Part shown: piece after piece, positions 1 through 10,395 of the stretch
How positions within the stretch are numbered: position 1 is the stretch's first letter
How the letters are laid out: each line of letters starts with the position of its first letter
Assembly: GCA_035578135.1 (NCBI GenBank)
Contig: JAQJVK010000006.1
Coordinates: forward strand, 23,133,285-23,197,284
From: Flexamia atlantica
Taxonomy: Eukaryota; Arthropoda; Insecta; Hemiptera; Cicadellidae
Length of the DNA: 64,000 nucleotides
Reading direction: 5' to 3'
Notes under the pieces: generated by a model
What the model was told of the DNA's origin: nothing
The model's input: only the letters and a program-made list of their open reading frames with translations
Database searches by the model: none
Program-made: the position numbers and the translations under genes

Positions 1-21
1 ACCATTGCACCTATCCAAAGC

Positions 22-645
22 ATGGCAACCCTACGACCCATTATAAAGCTTGGCGATAGCGAACTGCATGGCTTGTTAAATAATGATGTATTAGATGGAG
101 TAGTAGTTAGTGCTTACTTTAGACTAATAGAACGCAGAAGCAGGTATTATAACGAACTTCCTAACGTTTGGGCCTTTGATACCGTATTTTTGAAAGATTG
201 GGAAAAAGGAGGAATCCAGGCCACCCGAGGCAGGATCACTAATGTTAAGATCTTCAAAGAAGACATCCTGATTTTCCCAGTACACCTCCCAAATGCAAGT
301 TCAATAGGGCATTGGGCCATGATGCTGGTTGATATCAAAAAGAAAACCCTTCAAGCGTATGACTCGGTTACCCTCTCGAGAATTAATGAAATGAAAGAGA
401 TTTTGAAGTTTTTAAGATTGGCAGCTCTGATTCAAAATACCAGATTTGAAATTTTTGCTTGGAAAATGTTCGATAACCCAAAAGAGGCCCCCCGCCAAAA
501 AGACAGAACCTCGTGTGGGGTGTTCATTTGCGCACTGGCTGATGAATTAACTACCAATTTTTCAGGTTCTCTTGAGGACAAAGAAATTGAGGTTGATGTC
601 TGGCGGAGGCAGATCGCCAGCGCTATCCGCAAAGGCCGGTTCTAG
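22..645 (+). CDS. Ulp1/SENP-type cysteine protease (C48 family) of a retroelement
   Basis: A 207-codon frame with the full small Ulp1/SENP catalytic layout. The N-terminal part (residues 18-60) matches the usual 'LNNDVLDG...NVWAFDTVFL' arrangement. The catalytic His is H97 in GHWAMMLVD, the Asp is D114 in AYDSV, the oxyanion Gln is Q159, and the nucleophile is C165 in DRTSCGVFIC. C48 enzymes cleave SUMO or related Ub-like proteins. Here the frame sits 15 bases before a second ORF and about 900 bases before a polypurine tract and LTR-like start, so I infer an accessory domain of an LTR retrotransposon rather than a host SENP gene. The frame has no intron and no damage. The upstream pol region would lie left of the window. 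The ATG at 22 is the first available; the protein could be a longer polyprotein entering from the left edge. The protease fold is secure, the element assignment is inference. Confidence 0.8.
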   Translation: MATLRPIIKLGDSELHGLLNNDVLDGVVVSAYFRLIERRSRYYNELPNVWAFDTVFLKDWEKGGIQATRGRITNVKIFKEDILIFPVHLPNASSIGHWAMMLVDIKKKTLQAYDSVTLSRINEMKEILKFLRLAALIQNTRFEIFAWKMFDNPKEAPRQKDRTSCGVFICALADELTTNFSGSLEDKEIEVDVWRRQIASAIRKGRF

Positions 646-659
646 AGGAACATTTTAAG

Positions 660-1190
660 TTGGTGGAACCAAACAGATCTGAAGAGCACTCCCGAAGATA
701 CGGAACAGGAAACCCCACAAGACCAGCAGTACCCGCCCGACTCCACGAAGCCACTGCCTGGGGAGGTAGAATGACAACCGAAGATCAGATGGAGGATCCG
801 GTAAGCTTTCGAAGTTACGACTATTTCAAGCCTGCCCCGGAGTTCATCCTGATATCCGACAGCGAGGAAGAAGAGGAACCGGTAAGAGAACCAACCTCAA
901 GAGCAACTCCAAAAGGTCGGGAGCGTGATACAACGCCAATGTTAGAGATTCTGGCAGATGAGGAGGACCGGGTAGCGGTCGATCCACCGACTCCAGAACC
1001 CTTACTCGCACCGGAAACCATCGTTCGAAGAGTGATTTACCAACCCTCCCCGAAAAGGGAGGTAGAACCAACACCACAGACTGAACCAACTCAGGGGCCA
1101 CTACTTCGGAAAGAAGACGAGGACCAAATAAATATTTCAAGATCCGGAGATGGAGGGAAGATGGCTCCTTCTACCGGGAGAAAATACTAA
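660..1190 (+). CDS. acidic, proline-rich disordered protein with SIM-like motif, downstream of the Ulp1 ORF
   Basis: A 176-codon frame in a different register from the protease, starting 15 bases after its stop. An internal ATG at 771 is an alternative start. Composition is Glu, Pro, Thr and Arg rich with no membrane span or recognisable fold. Residues around 59-71 read PEFILISDSEEEEE: a hydrophobic FILI core followed by Ser and an acidic run, which is the textbook form of a SUMO-interacting motif. Placement directly after a SUMO-type protease makes a functional link plausible but unproven. I do not recognise the protein as a family. It may be the C-terminal product of the same retroelement transcript. 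Confidence 0.5.
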   Translation: MVEPNRSEEHSRRYGTGNPTRPAVPARLHEATAWGGRMTTEDQMEDPVSFRSYDYFKPAPEFILISDSEEEEEPVREPTSRATPKGRERDTTPMLEILADEEDRVAVDPPTPEPLLAPETIVRRVIYQPSPKREVEPTPQTEPTQGPLLRKEDEDQINISRSGDGGKMAPSTGRKY

Positions 1191-1543
1191 AGCCCCAGTT
1201 TAGGAAACCGAGGTCATACTACAGATACTGGGGATAGAGAGCAAAAGAAGAAGAGCAAAAGTTTAGTTTTCCCATGAAGGGAGTTGAGTTATAGTTTTCT
1301 TTGGTTTAAGATGAAGTTTTTTTGTTTACGGAGGAAATCTCAGTTCAAACCAACGGAGAAGTTGTGCGGAACATATTTTAGTGTAAATAGATAGTGCCAT
1401 AGTAGACCGTTAAGAAAGAGACTTGTATATAGAAAACATTAATCATAGTGGAAGATTTTTTTTTAGTTTCAGGGAAGATCCCGAAGGAAGAAGATAACAG
1501 ATGGAGTAAGGTGAGAAACTTTTTTTTTCTCCTTTATTTGTCG
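1191..1543 (+). other. AG-rich untranslated spacer between accessory ORFs and LTR
   Basis: Purine-rich sequence with no frame of note between the second ORF and the polypurine tract. It reads as the 3' untranslated part of the internal region of the element. Confidence 0.4.
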
Positions 1544-1559
1544 AAAAGTAAAAGGGGAG
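1544..1559 (+). promoter_or_regulatory. polypurine tract candidate (plus-strand primer site)
   Basis: Mostly purine run AAAAGTAAAAGGGGAG immediately followed by TGTAAGG. A purine tract abutting a TG dinucleotide is the standard junction between the internal region and the 3' LTR of LTR retrotransposons. Single observation; the matching 5' LTR is not in the window. Confidence 0.5.
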
Positions 1560-2830
1560 TGTAAGGCCTTACAATTTTGAGGGTAAAAATATGAAAAAGG
1601 AGGAGTATTTTGGTTTGCCGCATTGGCCGACCTGCGAGTCAGCTGGGCATTGGTTAGTATTTTCGCCACGCACAGCGCTGGCGATGCAGCGGAGTGGGGG
1701 AGGCGAGAGCCCTCACTCAAGCCGCTAGGACAATTTAGTCGACTACCGGGCGCAGAGCTGGAAACATCACTCCTCCTTCGAACCCCAAGAAACAGTCTTG
1801 GGAAAATTCCTTTACGCGACGAATTGGTTTAACGAAATAGTAAGTGCCTGACATTCTTTCAAATAATAATTAGTTGCGAGTTAACAAAGGCTAAAGTAAA
1901 CGATTTGGATTTATTTGCGATTACTAGCATTTATTTGATTTATTTAAAAGAAAGTTATTTTCTAACGAGACAGACTCATTTTGGGTTGTAAAATAAATAA
2001 ATGTGATTTGATTGTTGATCAGTGAAGAAACAGCTCTGAAGAATTAATTTCGTTGTTTTGGGAAATAATTTGAAATAACTTTTGGTTTAACCGTGTAATT
2101 AGCGACTTGTATTTAACGAAATATGAACAGGACTTGGGTGTAACAACTCAAGTAAATCTAAAGATAGGCTGTGTAGTAGGCTTTCCGATTTATTTTCAAT
2201 TAAAATACCGAACAGGACCAGGGCGTAAAAGCTCTGGAAAAATATAGGCCCCAGGCGCAACAGCTTTGGGTTTAAATAAAAGTAAATAAAATCAAGACTT
2301 GTGAGGATTTACGTTCAGCTAGGCCCCAGGCGCAACAGCTTTGGGTTTAAATAAATCAAAATAAAATTAGGACTGTTAGGTATTACGTTCAGATAGGACT
2401 GGGGCGCAACAGCTCCATGAATAAATGTTTTAGGCCGAATTAATTAAGGTTTTCAGCTTTTATTAAATAAACTCTAGTTTGACATTTATGTAGTAGGTGA
2501 ATTAGGGGTTTCAAAGCCTTTGAGTAATTTTAGTTGTGATTTCTGTGGATACCAATTAGGGCAGAATTCCCCTTTTTATTTTCTTTATTGATAAAACCCA
2601 ATATTTCACCATTTCGGCCTTGATTTTATCAAAACAACGTGTTTTCAATTGGCAACATGGGCGATGATGAGCGAATTTAGGAATTTTAAAGCAAGTCTTG
2701 TGGATAGTTCTTTGCTGAGCCCATTCTAATTTTAGTTTTTCAAATTAAATCGACCCTGGACATTCCAGTTATTTTTGACTGAGAGAATTCGTGGCACAAA
2801 CGTGCTAAAATTTACCCTAACCGGATTTGG
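1560..2830 (+). mobile_element. putative 3' LTR region (long, about 1.2 kb) with hairpin array
   Basis: Begins with TGTAAGGCCTTACA directly after the polypurine tract. No coding capacity. A GC-richer block lies at about 1600-1840. AT-rich sequence with several AATAAA motifs follows, and a hairpin array occupies 2133-2417. The right border is not defined because the 5' LTR is absent; foldback-family sequence takes over by about 2880, so the LTR must end before that. Confidence 0.4.
2133..2417 (+). repeat. array of five related hairpins with compensatory changes
   Basis: Five units share a short stem-loop with a conserved loop (GYAACA or GTAAAA): 2133-2152, 2218-2237, 2249-2270, 2324-2345 and 2400-2417. 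The first two have 7-bp stems, CTTGGGT/ACTCAAG and CCAGGGC/GCTCTGG. Units three and four are CCCCAGGC/GCTTTGGG with one mismatch. Unit five is TGGGGC/GCTCCA. Stem bases change on both sides so pairing is kept while the loop is conserved. Linkers of about 55-65 bases (about 10 between the second and third) are AT-rich with TTTAAATAAA. Confidence 0.6.
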
Positions 2831-2869
2831 CACGTTGCAACGTTGTGTCTTATTTATAACTTGAGATAT

Positions 2870-4134
2870 AAGTCTTGAACTAAAAAAGAATCTTTAAAAA
2901 TTGTACTTTACGTACTTTCGTCCGAATTTTAAGGTCAATAACTCATATTAAAGGGTGTATAATACTGAGTATTTTAAGACCAAAATGAACTGAATACCTC
3001 AATTAGAACAGGAGAAATAACAAAAATTATAAAAAATATATTCAAATCTGAAACATCCATAAGAAATGTATGGGGATGAATTTTAATTTGAGTTTTTCTT
3101 TAAAATGAATCAGTATTTTCAAAAACGGAATGCGGCATTGTAATCAGCGTAAAAAATTACTTTGAAATGATTTGTCATAACACTATCTTTACATTACAAA
3201 AAATAACTTATATCATATATGGCGGATCCAAGATGGCAGCCAAAAATTAGCAATCGGTCAAAATGAAGTATTTACCACCCAAAAAGTATCGGAGGTGGTC
3301 CCAAGACATTATCTTGATAAATGGAGGTAAAAAATGAAAAGGAGAAGCTTTTTTCAAAACTATCCCATTACAAAAAACTGCCATTTTGAAACTTGATTTT
3401 AAAGGTATAAACCAACTTTATTTTTTGGGGACTCATCAGATCTTTAATTATAGTGCTCAAAGGAAGCTCTGATCAAATTTTCGTTAATGGACATTAGTTG
3501 CCGATCCAAACAGTGTTTTTGGTCTTATTTTACAATACTAGTGGGAGTTAGGGGAGGGTCTAGTTATCATCCAAGAAAACATCCTATTTATGGTATATTA
3601 ACGAAAAAATCTCGATAAATTGACTTGAGACCACCGCCAATAATTTATGGGTAAAAAATGCCAAATGGCTCCTATTTATGGATAAATTTATGGGAGAAAG
3701 CCTATGAATTTGAATGCAATCTAAAACGTACTCTACTAATGTTTTATTCTTGTTTAAAACTCGAGATGTATGATTAAATCTAAATGAAATTTCAGAATAA
3801 AATATGTTTATTGACCTTTGAAAAATCACAACTTTTTTCCAATCAGACTGATTCACATGATCAATTGCTCAAAATGAGAGCCAACAATCTATTAAGATGA
3901 TTTAAGACAAGTATGAACTATATTTCTTAAATGGGATTTGAGATAAGTTATAAGTCTTTTTGTAAAATTAATGTTTTTAAAATAAATTTTCTATCTAATG
4001 GAGCTTTATAACACATCTCTGACTAGATGGCCATAGGCTTTCATTGGTTAAACTGAAGCTGTTAAATCACTGAATCTTTAAGACAACAACGAAGTTCATA
4101 TTGTGATTGGAATCAGAGATTTAAGATAAACAAT
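2870..4134. repeat. foldback-family repeat, left portion (contains opposed copies)
   Basis: Bases about 2930-3540 match the orientation of 63000-63550 (shared phrase ATGGCGGATCCAAGATGG). Bases about 3540-4130 are the reverse complement of about 7260-7626, sharing for example GGGGAGGGTCTAGT and TTTATGGTATATTAAC. Together they form arms of a large inverted repeat split by the element at 4135-7258. No coding. Confidence 0.6.
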
Positions 4135-4233
4135 CAGGGTTGCCAGCAAATGGTTTCCAAAAAAATCACCCATCTTTCCCGTTATTCCCGGTCGAAATAA
4201 CCAAAATTCAAGGCCCATACTTATCATTTCTAA

Positions 4234-4388
4234 GGCCCAATTCACACAGTACGGACGTTTGGCGGAGTCGTGACACGGTTCTTTCGCTATCGCTCCCATG
4301 CAAATGTATCGCCCAATTTACACAGGAGCGACGTAGTGCGGGCAGCCGTCCTCCCGCGCCACGTCGTCGCTTGTGTGTGAATTGGGCC
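4234..4388. mobile_element. 155-bp PIF/Harbinger-like MITE
   Basis: Termini GGCCCAATTCACAC and GTGTGTGAATTGGGCC are inverted repeats flanked on both sides by TAA (4231-4233 and 4389-4391). A 3-bp TAA duplication is typical of PIF/Harbinger. The interior is GC-richer than the surroundings and non-coding. Nested in the 4135-7258 element. Confidence 0.7.
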
Positions 4389-5686
4389 TAAATAAGTTTA
4401 AGTTTGGACGAATAATTTTTCTTCACAACTTTTAAACCATTTTTGTTGTGCCACTAATTTAATACATCCATCAAAATAGCGTGAGTATTACCTAACTATG
4501 ATTTAGAGAATGCATCCCAATGTATTGACGCATGAATTAAAACCAGACTCGGTTAATTATGAGAACAGCAGTAATTACGCATTAAGACAAATAATTAAGA
4601 AATAGAATAAGTAAGAAGTTAGGGATTACATGACTCTATGAAAATTTCAATAAATCCCTCAAAGTTGATTACACTATTCTGCTTTAACAACTGCCGTAGT
4701 TATTCGTTATTTACGGCGAGAACGACGTTTTCTCATTATCAAGACTCGACTCGGAAGACTTGCAGCGCATGCGCACCCTGAGAAGGGTTGGAGGAATCAT
4801 GGACACGCCAGTGTTCCCAGATTTAAAAGTCACATTATCGTACCAGACCAGGAAAGTTATTCTGAATCTACCTAAATTTTCGTACTCTTTCAAGGAAACT
4901 CTTAAATTTGGTGTAATGTTACCAAGAATACCCTGTAATACTGCCAGAAACCCATTTTTAATACTAAAAAGGTAATAATTATCCTTAACATTGTGAAAAT
5001 AAAATATAATATGGGATTCAAAACATCATCGAACTATCGTACCAGACACAAGGTGGATCGTACCACATACAAAATTATTGTAAAAACACGATAATTATCA
5101 TCGTACGTCTGGGAACACTGGCATGTCCCCGAGTCAGCAGTTTATTCCCTCGTGTTTGGGAACAGGACGACTTAGACTACGAATTGAACGAATACAGTCC
5201 AACAGTCATTGGCATAAACGGATTGAATTTCTTGAGGTTATGACGTCACCAGACTTGACGTAATTGCTTGGACAATTGAAATTGTAAAATTAGTAAATTC
5301 AAATCGTCTGTCGTCTGTTGTCTTGGGTTACTGCTACGCTAGAATTAATAAAACTATAAAGCGCGAGAGGGAGGGTAATTTATATACTTATCAATTGCCA
5401 ATGACAGGCCAACTATACTCGGTGGTTTTCGTTTGTTTACGTGCGGGACATTTCTGAAGCTGGCGAAAGATAGCTGAAATTGATAAATGTTAATTTCCAG
5501 TACTGGATCTATGTTTCTTTTCCAGTACTGGGAGTTTTGGAAAGAAAACATTTACCATGCAGTTTATTTAGGAAATCATGAAAAATAAATAAAGGTAAAG
5601 AGGAAAAGGAAGATGAGACACAAATTTACTAAGACCTGGTTAACTGTTTAGTGACAGAAATAATTTAAAGGTTAGGTTACGGTTAA

Positions 5687-6427
5687 CACATTGACTGCTA
5701 AACATTTTTTAATATACTGCCACATAGCTGTTAAAGTTTATTGCTAATTCACATAACTTATGGTTATGGAAGGTCAGTCTTGCCCAGTAAATGTTTTTTC
5801 GGGCCACTTCCGGTTTGTGGGATGACGTCAAAGATTCAGTCGTCTTTAGACGTCTTCAGCCTCTCTGGTTGGATTAAAAGTATAAAAAATGTTTTTCATG
5901 TGGTTTATATGTATATACTATACAAATATTGGGTTGTTCAGTTTTTCTAGTCAGTTTTAAGTTTGACTATGTCACCATATACCGCATAAAATTGTGAAAA
6001 AAAAAACAAAAAAGAAGACGTCTTTAGACGTCATACAGTTTACAGCACACAAAAACTCAAAATTCATTCATCTTACTTACGCACTATCACACAGGATAAA
6101 CAAAACACACGCAAAGTAACAAAAATCCTCACAGGAGTACGTTAAAATAGGGTGGGAGCACGTGCCAAACTGCTTTGTTTACATGGGAAAATTCCCACAT
6201 GTGCCGCTAGGAGCGCCGCTAACAGGAGAGCGGGAACTGCAAGCGACGGTGATGACGTTAAACTATAGTATGTCCCCCAGTGGCTGACAGAGTTTCAATC
6301 CCCTACTACCAAAACGGAGACGACAGCAAGTCTGTTTGATAAACCCTACATAAGGACATCTTGGGACGTCCTCCGCTATTCATCAATGGATCAAAGATGT
6401 CTAAAGACGTCCTACGAGGACAAAGTG
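5687..6427. mobile_element. piggyBac-like MITE flanked by TTAA
   Basis: TTAA at 5683-5686 and 6428-6431 flank termini CACATTG and CAAAGTG. The inside carries repeated GACGTC motifs in opposed orientation (TTTAGACGTC, TAAAGACGTC). Non-coding. Superfamily call rests on the TTAA duplication and the CAC...GTG ends. Confidence 0.5.
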
Positions 6428-7258
6428 TTAATGGTGTCATGACTTGGATAACTTTGTTACTTTGTTCTATTTAATGCTTGAGAGTATTGGACTGGATTAA
6501 TTCAATACGACCTCGTCCATGACGTCATAACATTTCGCTTCGCTTCTCTGTTTATGCCAGTGACATTCGTAACCAAAACCGTCCTGTCCCCAGACGCTCG
6601 TCTTCGACGAATATGTCAGTGGCGTCTGCTTTGCAGTTACGGAACGAGAACCGTTCCGACCATTTTGTATTGGCCGCGGAACGTGTTCTTTTAACAGTTC
6701 CCGTTCCGGCTGTAGTTTCGATATTTCTTCTGACATCGGCTCCGCCAACAACGGTGACTCTTTTTAGGATAAAAGCCCTACAATTCCGTTCGATGAATAT
6801 GTCGTAGGCTACCTGTTATTTCGTGCCGTAATTCGTTGCGAGAGGTACGAAAACCATATCGGAAAAAGATCTCGTTACGGAACGTATTAAAATACAGTCG
6901 GAACAGTTCCCAACCAGTCGAAACCAGAACGGAACAAAATAACAGTTCCAGTTCCTTTGGCACACCTCTCTTTACTTTGGAATCACTTTGCCTTCATGTC
7001 AGGAGAAACGTGTTGTGTTCGGACGGCAACTTATGCTTTGTCCAACATATCCCCGAAACTAGCCGAACTCCTGATCGAGAAATAACCATATTACAGACCG
7101 ACACGCCAAAACGATCGCTGTTTTAGAGTTTACATAATTTTTATAAAATTCAAGGATCTTTTGAAAAATTCACGCATAGTTCATAGGTTTTTTCCCGGTG
7201 TGTGAAATTCACGCATAATTCCCGGTTTTCCCGGAATTCCCGGCTGCTGGCAACCCTG

Positions 7259-7810
7259 AGAGTCCAAAATATAAATTTTAACTTTGAAAAGGCCATAAGA
7301 AATTTACAAGAAGAATCTCCATTTAGGTGTAATTTGAGAACAAAATAATATGTTCAAAAACACATTCCAGTGTTGTTATAAGCATGAAAATCTAATTTGT
7401 AATGATGTGTCACATCACCACTTTTTAATTTGAAATAATACATTTTAATCGGATATGGCAGATCCAAGTGTCGGCTAAAAATTAATGCCTAATCAAAATT
7501 AAGCAGTTATCACCCATAAATTATCTGCAGTGATCTCAAGACAATACCTTGAGTTTTGCTTGTTAATATACCATAAATACGATGTTTTCTCAATATTACT
7601 AGACCCTCCCCAAACTCTCATTCCCCCTAAAATGGCCCTGTTACCCTCCTAATTCAACCTACTTTATTTACTGTCGAAATGTGTGTAACATAGAATGTGA
7701 ATGAAAGGTATCATAATCGGACTAATTTATTTCCAACTAATTTTGGACTAACCTTTCAAACCTAGATTCACCTGAATTAAACTTTTGGTCGCCATATTGG
7801 ATCATATGGC
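7259..7810. repeat. foldback-family repeat, right arm
   Basis: Continuation of the repeat interrupted at 4135. Bases 7260-7626 pair with 3540-4130 in inverted orientation, and 7440-7560 resemble 3220-3330 and 63400-63500 in direct orientation. Confidence 0.55.
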
Positions 7811-7876
7811 TTGACACTTATAATAAAAGGAAATTTTGAGCATTGAAACATGTTCCTTGGATACCAAACTTCCGGT

Positions 7877-8968
7877 TAGGGGTGTGCGATGCATCGAAAA
7901 TGCATCGAAATTACGATTCGATTTGATTCGATGCATCGAATCGCGATTCGATTCGGCTTGCATCGAAATGCCGATGCATCGATTTTGCCTCGATGCATAG
8001 GTACTCTTCGATTCACTAGACGCCATTAGTCTAAAATATATGTTGAAAGCAATTAAATAAACATTTAAACTATGTAAATGCGTAATATTAATGTTCAAAG
8101 CAGTTTATTGAATCGTAATGAAGTTAGTTATGAAAAGCATAGTGCGTAGTAATACTTTCAGACTCTAGACGCTTAACAACAAAGAACGCGTAATAAAGGC
8201 TGCGTGACAAAGTAGTGCATTGTTATTTTTTCGCCAAGTTTGAAAATTATTGCAATAGATGTTTCTATATTTTATAATGAGTTTTAAATTATTGTATGGC
8301 TGTATAATTCCATTCACGAATTTCAATGACGAGAATAAAACGAGCACTACAACAGTCGGCGGCAGCTTGCAGTGTGACCGCGATCGTGATGGTGATACAG
8401 GCTGATACAGTAGACGATGCAGGCTCAAGTAGCCAAAGCTTTGTTGAAACAGATAGTTACGAATGACTATACCGACACCGGTAGGGATAGGCCTACTTTA
8501 ATTGTATCCGAGAAGAGTTACTTTGGCTAATTGTTATAATTATTAGATGACTTAACAAACTTTGAACTAATTAATTTTTACTTGGACTGCTTGTGTTTTT
8601 ATAAGAAAAACTTTAGGCCTAGTAATAATAACTATTTCTTGAGATTGTGAAAGGATGTAAAGGAATTAAGATATAATTATTTATTTATTTATTCTTCCAA
8701 ATTCCTAGGCCTTTCTATAATGAATGGTTCAGTACCTAGGCCTATTACAAATGCTTTGGTTCAGACTCATTCAAACTTTGAGTGCAATTTTTCTACTTCA
8801 ACCCTCTTTAAGGTAATTGACCCATTACAGTAGTGCAAGCTGTAATAACTCTTAACAGCAAATAACGCCGCACTGCATCGAATCGAATCGTATTGATTCA
8901 AATCGAAATTCAATGAATCGCATCAACGCATCGAATCGAAAAAAATTTGCTGCATCGCACACCCCTAC
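7877..8968. mobile_element. hAT-like non-autonomous element with GGGGTGTGCGATGCATCG ends
   Basis: Inverted ends: (T)AGGGGTGTGCGATGCATCG at left and GCTGCATCGCACACCCCTA at right. TTCCGGT occurs immediately before (7870-7876) and two bases after (8970-8976), consistent with a slightly decayed 8-bp duplication. The left subterminal 120 bases repeat GATGCATCGA/ATTCGATT many times, mirrored by ATCGAATCG at the right end. No transposase frame. Confidence 0.6.
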
Positions 8969-9173
8969 GTTCCGGTCCAAGATTCGGCTTGAACATCAGG
9001 CAGATTCGTATTCTGGGGTGTCGAAATACCGTAACAGCGTTGTTTCCGCAACTGTTACATGATTTGCGTTTTGCATCGTTTCAGAGATGAAGTTCTATTA
9101 AAGTGGGTCTAGACTGTTTGCCGTCTTTACATCACCTTTATTTTCAAGGATATAATTTGTTACAAAAACTTAA

Positions 9174-9426
9174 CACGTGCGCCACCACTGGCCACAGTGT
9201 GTCTACACAACCCTAAAAAAATACAAAAACATTAATGATATAACCCAGCTAAACTCCAAAAGCACTGTAAAAACTGTAAAAAGCATTGAATGAAATGGGA
9301 TCAGTGGACCACCAGTTGTATATGTTGGGAGTTTTGGAAAGTTGTTCTAGAAAGTTCACTGGCGGCGCACTTCGGTATTATGTTCAGTGCAAAAACTCAC
9401 TGTTTACTTCCGTCAGGCTGAACGTG
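9174..9426. mobile_element. short piggyBac-like MITE (TTAA-flanked)
   Basis: TTAA at 9170-9173 and 9427-9430. Left end CACGTGCGCCACC, right end reverse complement CACGTTCAGCCTGACGG. The right end matches the terminus at 52837 (CACGTTCAGCCCGACG), so the two belong to one family. It lies in the bai-like gene, 80 bases downstream of the exon ending at 9508. Confidence 0.5.
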
Positions 9427-9507
9427 TTAAACCAAACCATCCAAACATAATTCTCATACTTCCATTAATAATACTTTTAAATGTGTGAAACTTCAGATGT
9501 AAGTTAC

Positions 9508-9634
9508 CATTTGTATCTCTCATTTCAACTTCTCGTTTCCTCATCAAAACAAAATCTTGGACAATAGATGTTGATAAATCTTCTAGTCTCTTCAGTTCCA
9601 CTTCCATAGGTTTGAGCTTGGCAGCTTCACCAAT
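9508..9634 (-). CDS. bai: TMED10/baiser-like p24 cargo receptor, exon 4
   Basis: Acceptor TTTTAG before 9634 and donor ATG|GTAACT after 9508. The 42 codons plus one base begin IGEAAKLKPMEVELKRLEDL and continue into VQDFVLMRKREVEMRDTN. This is the heptad-repeat coiled coil that drives oligomerisation of p24 proteins in the early secretory pathway, with the family's conserved KP-EVELKRLEDL and MRDTN patterns. It ends in phase 1. The missing last exon should encode the membrane span and a KKxx-type retrieval tail. I could not find it between 1 and 9507; the intron probably runs off the window. Confidence 0.88.
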
Positions 9635-9819
9635 CTAAAACATAAGCAATAAAATTGTCAGATATTCTTGAGGGTTCTTTAAATTTTAAATAGTCCATAA
9701 AATTTTATTTAATCCTGCATTTTTGACAGCAAGGAAATTTTGAAATAGGCTGGGTCAGACAGCCAGAAACAGAACTTTGAACTCAGTTCTGTATGTGTTA
9801 TAACCCAATTGCACTCAAT

Positions 9820-10395
9820 AAATAATTTCTTTTTGGTAAAAAATACAACCGACTTCAAACGCTCTAAAAAGTATGAAATAATTTTATTTTATAATTCAAA
9901 TTTTGTAATATTCAAGCTCACGTATTTCAAGTCGGCGCGGCTCTATCAATACATGAAATACTAAACTGTGATGAGTAGTGATTAAATATCTCAGTTTCAT
10001 CTAAATTATAATTGCGGGATTAAATTTCAGTCGTCAACTCGAACATTTTGCTTTAAAATACAAATTTTAAAGTATTGTAGAACCACAAATAAATTCTCTA
10101 GCCTGAATTTAAAACTCTCCTCTCTCTCTTTATATGAAATTATCACACAATGTTTATTTCAATATTTCAATGTTACATTCATGTAAGCCATACAACAAAT
10201 ACATTCTTAAAATGTTATTAAAACTTGAGCTATTCTGCCAAGAAGATACATAACTAAGATGCAATATAGAGCCGCGCCGACTTGAAATATGTGAGCTTGG
10301 ATATTACAAAATTTGAATTATAAAATAAAATTATTTCATACTTTTTAGAGCGTTTGAAGTCGGTTGTATTTTTTACCAAAAAGAAATTATTTCAT
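9820..10395. mobile_element. inverted-repeat element with about 125-bp arms
   Basis: Left arm (about 9820-9945) and right arm (about 10268-10395) are near-perfect reverse complements, including AAATACAACCGACTTCAAAC and its complement and AAGTCGGCGCGGCTCT. The spacer is AT-rich and non-coding. A further ATTATTTCATACTTTTTAG is repeated just beyond the right arm. Superfamily undetermined. Lies in intron 3 of the bai-like gene. Confidence 0.65.

Larger units (their letters stand above)
4135..7258. mobile_element. 3.1-kb element with CAGGGTTGCCAGC terminal inverted repeats (hAT-like?)
   Basis: Starts CAGGGTTGCCAGCA and ends TGCTGGCAACCCTG, inside the foldback repeat whose two arms resume on either side. 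Subterminal CCCGG/ATTCCCGG motifs occur at both ends. No transposase frame is visible, so it is non-autonomous or degenerate. The terminal sequence is of a kind seen in hAT elements, but no 8-bp target duplication could be matched. It hosts smaller elements at 4234-4388 and 5687-6427. Confidence 0.5.

Noticed and set aside
22..645. Host SENP/Ulp1 gene
   Set aside because: Single exon, short, followed by an unrelated ORF, polypurine tract and LTR-like start; a retroelement origin explains all of these better.
6497..7126. Frames near 6613-7126 as a gene
   Set aside because: They fall inside the CAGGGTTGCCAGC element among GGAACG/CGTTCC repeats, with no domain match.
9413..9507. Read-through of the fourth p24 exon and the Met start at 9607
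   Set aside because: Intron after donor ATG|GTAACT, running into a TTAA-flanked MITE; the Met is internal to the coiled coil.
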